A stretch of 5,496 bases of DNA from NCBI GenBank assembly GCA_045661365.1, contig JAZRFL010000201.1, positions 1 through 5,496 on the forward strand, given 5' to 3'. Below the pieces are notes generated by a model. The model was not told where the DNA came from, did not search any database, and was given only the letters and a program-made list of their open reading frames with translations. The DNA is from UMGS1484 sp045661365 (GTDB lineage Bacteria; Bacillota; Clostridia; Oscillospirales; Acutalibacteraceae). Numbering within the stretch: the first letter of the stretch is position 1; every line of letters starts with the position of its first letter. The position numbers and the translations under genes were made by a program. Positions 1-4,313 of this stretch are shown in pieces.

Positions 1-93
1 TCTATGCTTTTGATGAAAAAATGTCATTTGTACGGATGAAATAACAGCAGAATAATACAGATGGACGAATCTTTTGTCATTTGTTGAAAAACA

Positions 94-122
94 TTGACAT
101 TCCGGAGGTTCGGTGTTATAAT
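94..122 (+). promoter_or_regulatory. Sigma-A promoter of ackA
   Basis: A perfect TTGACA -35 box (94-99) and a perfect TATAAT -10 box (117-122) are separated by exactly 17 bases. A TGT precedes the -10 box (114-116), giving an extended -10. Transcription would begin near 129-130, leaving a leader of about 56 bases before the ackA start. Such a full-consensus promoter suggests strong housekeeping expression. A 10-bp direct repeat, TGTCATTTGT, lies upstream at 22-31 and 75-84 and could be a regulator site, but nothing else supports that. Confidence 0.9.
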
Positions 123-166
123 GTAACATGAATAGCACACAATTTATCACTTAATATCACTATGCA

Positions 167-174
167 GAAGGATG
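167..174 (+). promoter_or_regulatory. ackA ribosome binding site, decides the start
   Basis: AGAAGGATGG (about 166-175) is a purine-rich Shine-Dalgarno match 11 or so bases before the ATG at 186. The alternative ATG at 162 lies before this site and has no comparable purine run upstream, so the site argues for the start at 186. Confidence 0.7.
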
Positions 175-185
175 GTAAAATCGGC

Positions 186-1388
186 ATGAAAATTCTTGTT
201 ATCAACGCCGGCAGTTCCTCTATCAAGTATCAGCTGATCGATATGGAAACCGAGAAGGTAATCGCTAAGGGTATGTGCGACCGTATCGGCATCGACGGCG
301 GTAACTTCAAACTCAAGGCAGACGGCCGTGAGGATTATAAGATTGATATTCAGATGGCAAACCACAAGGAAGCTGTCAAGCTCGTTCTTGATACTCTCGT
401 ATCTCCCGAGAACGGCGTAATCGCTTCCCTTTCTGAGATTTCCGCAGTTGGTCACCGCGTTCTCCATGGCGGTGAGAAGTTCTCCGGTTCCGTTATCGTA
501 GATGAGAAGGTAATCGCAGCCATCGAAGAATGCTGCGAGCTCGGCCCGCTTCATAACCCCCACAACCTGACCGGTATTCGCGCTTGCGAACAAATGATGC
601 CCGGCGTACCTCAAGTTGCCGTATTCGACACCGGTTTCCATCAAACCATGCCTGATTTTGCTTATATGTATGCTCTGCCCTACGAATACTATGAAAAATA
701 CCGTATTCGTCGCTACGGCTTCCACGGTACCTCTCACCGCTACGTTAGCGCCCGTGCCGCCGCCATGCTGGGCAAAAACCCCGAAGACATCAACGTAGTT
801 ACCTGCCACTTGGGCAACGGTTCTTCTATCGCTGCTGTTAAAGGCGGTAAATGCTTCGACACCACCATGGGTCTGACTCCTCTGGAAGGCATCATGATGG
901 GTACTCGTTGCGGCTCTATCGACCCCGCTATCATTCCCTTGCTCATGGAAAAAGAAAACCTCACTCCCAAGGAAATCGACACCATTATGAACAAAAAGTC
1001 GGGTATTTTGGGTATTTCTCAAAAAACCAGCGACAACCGTGACATTGAAGAAGGTGCCAGAAACGGTGACGCTCGTTGCCAATTGATCGAATCCATGATC
1101 TGCCATCAATTGACCAAATACGTTGGTGCCTTTGCCGCCGCTATGGGTGGGGTAGATGCAGTTGTATTTACCGGTGGTATCGGGGAAAACAATCCTCAAT
1201 ACCGTGAACGGGTTGCCAAAAACATTGAATTTATGGGCGCTAAGATCGACACCGCCAAAAACGATGCCGCCAAACGCACCAGCGACGAAAACAACGTTTC
1301 TGCCGCCGATTCCAAGGTTCAATTGTTGGTAATCCCCACCAACGAAGAGCTCATGATCGCCAAAGACACCATGGAACTGTGCAAATAG
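186..1388 (+). CDS. ackA: Acetate kinase
   Basis: AckA interconverts acetate plus ATP with acetyl phosphate plus ADP in the cytoplasm, usually as the ATP-yielding last step of acetate fermentation after phosphotransacetylase. The 400 residues match the family length. Visible motifs in order are: the N-terminal signature VINAGSSSIK (N7, S10-S12); HRVLHGGEKFSG with R91; VFDTGFHQTMP with catalytic D148; YGFHGTSHRYVS with H180; HLGNGSSI; GTRCGSIDP with R241; FTGGIGENN; and TNEELMIA with the metal-binding glutamate at about 387. Starting at 186 places N7, R91, D148, H180 and R241 at the same numbers as in the well-studied Methanosarcina thermophila enzyme. An in-frame ATG at 162 would add eight residues. 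It has its own promoter and terminator, so it looks monocistronic, and no pta gene is in the window. Codon choice changes sharply within the gene: AAG/GAG/CAG dominate before codon 120, and AAA/GAA/CAA/TTG after codon 135. Confidence 0.98.
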   Translation: MKILVINAGSSSIKYQLIDMETEKVIAKGMCDRIGIDGGNFKLKADGREDYKIDIQMANHKEAVKLVLDTLVSPENGVIASLSEISAVGHRVLHGGEKFSGSVIVDEKVIAAIEECCELGPLHNPHNLTGIRACEQMMPGVPQVAVFDTGFHQTMPDFAYMYALPYEYYEKYRIRRYGFHGTSHRYVSARAAAMLGKNPEDINVVTCHLGNGSSIAAVKGGKCFDTTMGLTPLEGIMMGTRCGSIDPAIIPLLMEKENLTPKEIDTIMNKKSGILGISQKTSDNRDIEEGARNGDARCQLIESMICHQLTKYVGAFAAAMGGVDAVVFTGGIGENNPQYRERVAKNIEFMGAKIDTAKNDAAKRTSDENNVSAADSKVQLLVIPTNEELMIAKDTMELCK

Positions 1389-1394
1389 GTTCGG

Positions 1395-1479
1395 GTTTTG
1401 GCGCAGAACAAAAGAAACATTATCATTTAATGAATCGACAAAATGCCTTGCAACCACCAAAGGTTGTGAGGCATTTTTT
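1395..1479 (+). repeat. 85-bp direct repeat, copy A (ackA trailer)
   Basis: This begins seven bases after the ackA stop and runs through terminator T1. It matches 1888-1972 at a constant offset of 493 bases. I see only two mismatches, C1404 against T1897 and A1433 against T1926. It contains the TTGGCGCAGAACAAAAG module, an AT-rich spacer and the whole terminator hairpin. Confidence 0.95.
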
Positions 1480-1480
1480 T
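1443..1480 (+). terminator. Intrinsic terminator T1 of ackA
   Basis: The stem pairs 1443-1455 with 1462-1474: ATGCCT with AGGCAT, two G.U pairs, then CAACC with GGTTG. The loop is ACCAAA, and seven T residues follow (1474-1480). It lies 55 bases after the ackA stop. Confidence 0.93.
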
Positions 1481-1486
1481 GCGGTG

Positions 1487-1596
1487 CAAATCCTTTCGGA
1501 TTTGAATTTTTATGTTTCTTTTTAGCCCTTTTTTCGGGATTCGACGTACCATCGTACGCCTATCATCCCGAAGAAAAGGGCTTCTGCATCCAAACC
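1487..1596 (+). repeat. Compound hairpin element, copy 1
   Basis: Three parts follow one another. First is a small hairpin, CAAATCC (1487-1493), loop TTTC, GGATTTG (1498-1504). Next is a T-rich spacer ending ATGTTTCTTTTT. Then comes a long hairpin with arms 1524-1540 and 1565-1582, 17 bp with a single bulged G at 1573. Its interior holds the core TCGACGTACCATCGTACGCC (1541-1560), which itself folds as CGTAC-CATC-GTACG. The tail TTCTGCATCCAAACC (1582-1596) closes it. No T run follows the long hairpin on either strand, so it is not an ordinary terminator. Copy 2 at 1739-1843 has the same plan with different arm sequences. The strand given is arbitrary. Confidence 0.85.
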
Positions 1597-1636
1597 CCTA
1601 CCCCGCCTCCCGCGGCATCCTTGGTGTTCGCCCCAC

Positions 1637-1653
1637 TTGGCGTAGAACAAAAG
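1637..1653 (+). repeat. TTGGCGTAGAACAAAAG module, middle copy
   Basis: This 17-bp stretch is identical to 1891-1907 and one base different from 1398-1414. In each case it stands shortly before an intrinsic terminator (T1, T2 or T3). The outer two copies sit within the 85-bp duplication. This middle copy precedes a terminator of unrelated sequence, so the module recurs independently of that duplication. Confidence 0.85.
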
Positions 1654-1670
1654 CGAGAAATTATTTTTTT

Positions 1671-1711
1671 AAGTAGTGTGTAAAAGTTCAACTTTACACA
1701 CTACTTTTTTA
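1671..1711 (+). terminator. Intrinsic terminator-like hairpin T2
   Basis: A perfect 14-bp stem pairs AAGTAGTGTGTAAA (1671-1684) with TTTACACACTACTT (1693-1706). The loop is 8 nt and the T run extends to 1710. The stem is AT-rich but long. On the minus strand the hairpin would be followed by A residues, so the polarity is plus. No gene lies between T1 and T2, so it is either a back-up terminator or the end of an unannotated short RNA. Confidence 0.8.
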
Positions 1712-1738
1712 TTTTATATCATTTCCGTTTGAGAGGGT

Positions 1739-1843
1739 TCCCCTTCGGGGATGATTTCTACTCGCTTTTTAACGGTTTTTTCGCCCTCTCGACGTACCAT
1801 CGTACGCCTTCGGGGCGAAGAAAACCGTTTCTACATCCAAACC
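1739..1843 (+). repeat. Compound hairpin element, copy 2
   Basis: The plan matches copy 1. A small hairpin TCCCC-TTC-GGGGA (1739-1751) is followed by a spacer ending CTCGCTTTTT. The long hairpin has arms 1771-1786 and 1813-1829, 16 bp with a bulged G at 1820, the same position as in copy 1. The identical core occupies 1789-1808. The tail TTCTACATCCAAACC (1829-1843) differs from copy 1 at one base. The lower arm reads AACGG/CCGTT against AGCCC/GGGCT in copy 1, and the upper arm CGCCC/GGGCG against CGGGA/TCCCG, so pairing survives sequence change. Confidence 0.85.
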
Positions 1844-1887
1844 GCCTCTCTCCTTGTGCTAACGGTACCTTTGTAAAATCGGCAACT

Positions 1888-1972
1888 GTTTTGGCGTAGA
1901 ACAAAAGAAACATTATCATTTAATGTATCGACAAAATGCCTTGCAACCACCAAAGGTTGTGAGGCATTTTTT
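1888..1972 (+). repeat. 85-bp direct repeat, copy B
   Basis: This is the second copy of the ackA trailer segment at 1395-1479, with two mismatches and no gaps, but no gene precedes it here. Two copies in the same orientation 493 bases apart could recombine and delete the intervening hairpin unit. Confidence 0.95.
1936..1972 (+). terminator. Intrinsic terminator T3 (duplicate of T1)
   Basis: The stem and loop are identical to T1 (arms 1936-1948 and 1955-1967, loop ACCAAA), followed by six T residues instead of seven. It is the third plus-strand terminator in a row with no gene in between. Confidence 0.85.
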
Positions 1973-2054
1973 AACGGTTTTTATACGGTAACCGAAAAAA
2001 CCGATTGCCACGCCTACAGCTCGCAATGACAAAATCGGTTACCGTAATTTTGTC
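1973..2054. repeat. Nested palindrome cluster
   Basis: Several inverted repeats overlap here. CGGTTTTT (1975-1982) pairs with AAAAACCG (1996-2003), enclosing CGG-TAA-CCG (1986-1994). TACGGTAACCGA (1984-1995) pairs with TCGGTTACCGTA (2035-2046). GACAAAAT (2028-2035) pairs with ATTTTGTC (2047-2054) around CGGT-T-ACCG. These foldings are mutually exclusive in part. The opening AACGGTTTTT after a T run also copies the 5' arm of hairpin copy 2 (1771-1780), so this may be a shortened third version lacking the core. Confidence 0.75.
2003..2030 (-). repeat. GTCATTGCGAG/GTGGCAATC repeat, short copy
   Basis: Read on the minus strand this begins GTCATTGCGAG (2030 down to 2020) and ends CGTGGCAATC (2012-2003). 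ATTGC and GCAAT at the ends can pair (2004-2008 with 2023-2027). The same ends appear in the opposite orientation at 2118-2160. From general knowledge, repeats with these ends are common intergenic elements in many bacterial genomes. The whole copy lies inside the larger palindrome cluster. Confidence 0.8.
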
Positions 2055-2117
2055 ACACCCGAATTGCACATTGGCGGTGGCAACGATTGGGGCTTTGTAA
2101 ATTCATTCCCCCACTAT

Positions 2118-2160
2118 GTCATTGCGAGGGTTTCGCTGTATGGCGAAACCCGTGGCAATC
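2118..2160 (+). repeat. GTCATTGCGAG/GTGGCAATC repeat, full hairpin copy
   Basis: GTCATTGCGAG (2118-2128) and CGTGGCAATC (2151-2160) bracket a 9-bp perfect hairpin, GGGTTTCGC (2128-2136), loop TGTATG, GCGAAACCC (2143-2151). ATTGC (2121-2125) and GCAAT (2155-2159) extend it at the base. The loop region GCTGTATGGCG resembles GCTGTAGGCG of the short copy, so the two are versions of one element. Translating through it yields the CHCEG...RNPWQS type of peptide often seen in spurious reading frames. Confidence 0.85.
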
Positions 2161-2163
2161 CGC

Positions 2164-2227
2164 CCCCCTAAGGGGGTCAACTTACGACATCCCCTCTCGG
2201 TCATGGGCGAGCGGACCGAGGATCCGC
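2164..2227 (+). repeat. Short hairpins upstream of the lipoprotein promoter
   Basis: CCCCC-TAA-GGGGG (2164-2176) is followed by CTCGGTC (2196-2202) pairing with GACCGAG (2214-2220). An alternative pairing is GCGGA (2211-2215) with TCCGC (2223-2227), ending just before the -35 box. They are not followed by T runs. They may be the flank of the preceding repeat or a regulator site; the sequence does not decide. Confidence 0.5.
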
Positions 2228-2228
2228 A

Positions 2229-2257
2229 TTGACAATCCAACAGCGGTGTGGTATAAT
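2229..2257 (+). promoter_or_regulatory. Sigma-A promoter of the lipoprotein pair
   Basis: A perfect TTGACA (2229-2234), 17-base spacer and perfect TATAAT (2252-2257) are preceded by TGG (2249-2251), an extended -10. The predicted transcript start is near 2264, about 20 bases before the lipoprotein ATG at 2285. This position rules out translation from the in-frame ATG at 2087. Confidence 0.9.
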
Positions 2258-2272
2258 TTCCCCATCAAATTT

Positions 2273-2278
2273 GGGAGG
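2273..2278 (+). promoter_or_regulatory. Ribosome binding site of the first lipoprotein
   Basis: GGGAGG stands six bases before the ATG at 2285. Together with the promoter and the lipoprotein signal sequence it fixes the start there. Confidence 0.85.
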
Positions 2279-2284
2279 CTCTTT

Positions 2285-3094
2285 ATGAAAAAAGCACTAT
2301 TATTCCTGCTTATTCTTGCAACCTTATTGACCCTGACCGCCTGCAACAGCAAGCGCAATCGGGAACGTGCAGACAATGACGACACCCAGTCCGCCGTTGA
2401 CGCCATGAACCAAGATCAACTCAACAGCCAACCGCCCGAAGAGCAAAGTCCCGCTTTGATTTGGGAAAACTTTAACGGGGTATGGATGTCCCTTGACAAA
2501 ACCGCCAAGCCCTTTGTCACCATAGAAGTGAAAAACGAGATCATGACCATTCGCTTTGAATCTTATCTGGAGCTGTTTGCCACCGCCGAACCGGGCTTCG
2601 GCTTCACCGAGCGTGTTGCAATCTCTGCCATAACCGACAACCGTGTGGAAATCAACTATACCGATGAAATGCTTGGTAACCAAGGCACCGTCACCATGCA
2701 CTTTGGTCAAGATTCTATTGAAATGACCGTCAATGACAACAGCAGTACCTCTGCCAACGGCTCTTATTCCCTGCACAAGCAAGAGCCGATCGTCGGTCGG
2801 TACACCTCTTACCACGGCTACGTAGACGTTATGCCAAATGCCGATGGCACCTACAGCATAAAAACCAAACCCAATTACAATGCCGGTCGTGAGTTTTTTG
2901 TGTGCAGTACCGCCACAGGAGACGGTACCACCATAAAAGGACAACTGACCGAAGCCTTTGTCAATGAGGTGTTTTTGGCAGTTACCCTCTCTGTGTCTGC
3001 CGACGGAACCACCCTGACCATGATCGTAGACGGCACCAACAACAACCTGTTCCCCAAAGGCACCATTTACACCTTTACCGGACAATCTTTGTAA
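2285..3094 (+). CDS. Predicted lipoprotein, beta-rich, function unknown
   Basis: This 269-residue protein begins with a lipoprotein signal: MKK, a hydrophobic stretch at residues 4-18, and lipobox LTAC with the lipidated cysteine at 20. It should be anchored to the outer face of the membrane. A charged and polar linker (about 21-57, rich in N, D, Q, P and E) leads to two regions of alternating beta-strand character. The first is about 58-165, opening with FNGVWMSL and closing with GSYSL. The second is about 170-269, opening with VGRYTSYHGYVDV and closing with IYTFTGQSL. The G-x-W/Y openings and short strands resemble small beta-barrel or lipocalin-like folds, possibly a tandem pair, but I recognise no named family and see no catalytic motif. 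The start was set at 2285 because an upstream in-frame ATG (2087) would translate intergenic repeats and the promoter. It is followed 18 bases later by a second lipoprotein gene with a near-identical signal sequence. Confidence 0.88.
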   Translation: MKKALLFLLILATLLTLTACNSKRNRERADNDDTQSAVDAMNQDQLNSQPPEEQSPALIWENFNGVWMSLDKTAKPFVTIEVKNEIMTIRFESYLELFATAEPGFGFTERVAISAITDNRVEINYTDEMLGNQGTVTMHFGQDSIEMTVNDNSSTSANGSYSLHKQEPIVGRYTSYHGYVDVMPNADGTYSIKTKPNYNAGREFFVCSTATGDGTTIKGQLTEAFVNEVFLAVTLSVSADGTTLTMIVDGTNNNLFPKGTIYTFTGQSL

Positions 3095-3097
3095 CAG

Positions 3098-3103
3098 AAA
3101 GGG
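3098..3103 (+). promoter_or_regulatory. Ribosome binding site of the second lipoprotein
   Basis: AAAGGG lies nine bases before the ATG at 3113, inside the 18-base gap after the preceding stop codon. There is no promoter or terminator in the gap, so the two genes are probably cotranscribed. Confidence 0.7.
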
Positions 3104-3112
3104 CGACTGACT

Positions 3113-4258
3113 ATGAAAAAAGTTGTATTGCTTCTTCTCATTTTGGCAACGCTGGTTTCCGTGACCGCTTGCGGAAAAAAGAAATTCGCTTCTACTCAAA
3201 CCGAAGCCGGTTCCTTGCCTGTGTCAAGTATATCGTCGCTCCCCGACCAACCCGAACCGCAACCTTTGCCCACCGATCTACCATTTGATCAAACCGTTTC
3301 CGATCTAAACGGATTGCTGGTTGGTCTGTCGGTGCGGCCCAACACCGCTCCCGCCGTGGAAAATTGGTCGGAAGAACAGCTGCTCAACGCCCTTTACGGC
3401 AAACTGCTCCACGACGATGGGGAGGATTCGTATCTTAAAAAAGCGGGCATCACCTATACCCACGGACCGGAATATTACCAAAGCTACGATTTCGCTCAAA
3501 TCAATGCCTTGTCTGTGGCGGCTTTTGGCCGTCAACCCACTTGGTCGACCAAAACCGACTTTTTGTTTGTCAGCGGTAACCAAGTTCGGTTAACCCCCGC
3601 CACAGGGGAAAAAACCGTACAAAAGGTACAGGATTTTTATATGCAAAACGGGCAGGTCATAGCCATAGGCACCACCGCCTGCTACAATGGCTTGGGATGC
3701 GTCTTTGAGGGATATTTCAAGGCGGTTTGTACCGTCAATCCCGATTCGATTTACGGATTAACCTTGGTTTCCTTCGAGTCGATCAACCAACCCGTTGCCA
3801 CCCAAGACTATACCCTGGTGGCTTCTTCCTCTCTGCCTGCCTCAGGAGGAGCGGTTTATACCCCCAACTGCGCCATGGACGGCAACATCGGCACCGCTTG
3901 GGTCGAAGGTGCCGCCCACGACGGTGAAGGGGAATGGATCCGTATACAATCGGCAACCAACACCCCCTTGCAATTGGCCGCCATCACCTTAAATTTGGGC
4001 TACTGCAAAACCCCCGAATTGTTAGAAGCAAACGGCATACCCACCACCCTGCTGGTAGAAGGAGACAACGGATTCCGTGAAGAATTCCAACTGTACGGCC
4101 CGTTAGATGACAGCGAGACCATACAGTTTTCCCGTCCCCTGCATTCTTCTTGGGTAACCGTCACCATAGTGGAAACTCGCCCCGGTACCCAACATCACGA
4201 TACCGCTATTTCTGAAATAACCTTTCACGGCATTGACGTCAATTTATTAAAATCCTAA
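3113..4258 (+). CDS. Lipoprotein with C-terminal NADase-type glycan-binding (discoidin-like) domain
   Basis: This 381-residue protein starts with a signal peptide whose lipobox VTAC puts the lipidated cysteine at 20. Residues 21-57 form a Ser/Pro/Gln-rich linker. Residues about 58-225 form a domain with DQTVSDLNGLLVGLS, a YxxSYDFAQINAL stretch and a closing VFEGYFKAVCTVNPDSIYG; I cannot name it beyond its similarity to N-terminal parts of other clostridial lipoproteins. Residues about 235-374 have the layout of the NADase-type glycan-binding domain. Its landmarks are a Y-x-P-x-x-x-x-DG (249-257), DGNIGTAWVEG (256-266), GEGEWIRIQ (271-279), LNLGYCKTP (293-301) and DTAISEITFHG (363-373). In known proteins this beta-sandwich accompanies secreted or surface proteins and is thought to bind carbohydrate. 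No catalytic residues are evident, so a ligand-binding surface role is inferred. The gene is the second of the pair and is followed by a strong hairpin terminator. Confidence 0.88.
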   Translation: MKKVVLLLLILATLVSVTACGKKKFASTQTEAGSLPVSSISSLPDQPEPQPLPTDLPFDQTVSDLNGLLVGLSVRPNTAPAVENWSEEQLLNALYGKLLHDDGEDSYLKKAGITYTHGPEYYQSYDFAQINALSVAAFGRQPTWSTKTDFLFVSGNQVRLTPATGEKTVQKVQDFYMQNGQVIAIGTTACYNGLGCVFEGYFKAVCTVNPDSIYGLTLVSFESINQPVATQDYTLVASSSLPASGGAVYTPNCAMDGNIGTAWVEGAAHDGEGEWIRIQSATNTPLQLAAITLNLGYCKTPELLEANGIPTTLLVEGDNGFREEFQLYGPLDDSETIQFSRPLHSSWVTVTIVETRPGTQHHDTAISEITFHGIDVNLLKS

Positions 4259-4261
4259 AAA

Positions 4262-4303
4262 AACAAGCCATTTAATCAAGGATCTCTTGTTAAATGGCTT
4301 GTT
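4262..4303. terminator. Bidirectional intrinsic terminator
   Basis: AACAAGCCATTTAA (4262-4275) pairs with TTAAATGGCTTGTT (4290-4303). Past a single unpaired T, CAAG pairs with CTTG around loop GATCT, giving 18 bp in all. On the minus strand the stem is followed by seven T residues, so it is an excellent terminator for the GH20 gene. On the plus strand a looser T-rich tail (ATTTATTTCTTT) serves the lipoprotein pair. It begins four bases after one stop codon and ends eleven bases from the other. Confidence 0.92.
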
Positions 4304-4313
4304 ATTTATTTCT

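Larger units (their letters stand above)
1389..2228. other. Gene-free, repeat-dense intergenic region
   Basis: This stretch of about 840 bases contains no reading frame with a start, ribosome site and protein-like composition. It is instead made of three plus-strand intrinsic terminators, an 85-bp direct repeat, two copies of a compound hairpin element, nested palindromes and two copies of a short inverted-end repeat. Each is listed separately. The TTGGCGYAGAACAAAAG module recurs three times (1398-1414, 1637-1653, 1891-1907) and gives the region a unit-like organisation. Confidence 0.85.

Noticed and set aside
147..1460. Long minus-strand open frame of 437 codons opposite ackA
   Set aside because: It lies antisense to a fully motif-supported acetate kinase, starts inside terminator T1 and has no recognisable domain. 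It is a shadow produced by ackA codon bias.
1524..1600. Minus-strand peptide containing GVRWYVE in both hairpin copies
   Set aside because: The similarity follows from the shared 21-nt core. The frames are short, end at different places and lack start codons with ribosome sites.
1395..1972. Insertion sequence flanked by the 85-bp direct repeats
   Set aside because: No transposase frame, even a broken one, lies between the repeats, and 85 bp is too long for a target-site duplication.
1395..2160. CRISPR array
   Set aside because: Repeat units are few, of unequal length and irregularly spaced, and the region holds terminators rather than uniform spacers.
2087..2284. N-terminal extension of the first lipoprotein to the ATG at 2087
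   Set aside because: The extension would translate the GTCATTGCGAG repeat, the short hairpins and the promoter, and would bury the lipoprotein signal peptide internally. The start at 2285 has promoter, ribosome site and signal sequence in order.
2324..3199. Minus-strand open frame of 291 codons across both lipoprotein genes
   Set aside because: It has no domain signature, and it overlaps two genes that have good starts and export signals on the plus strand.
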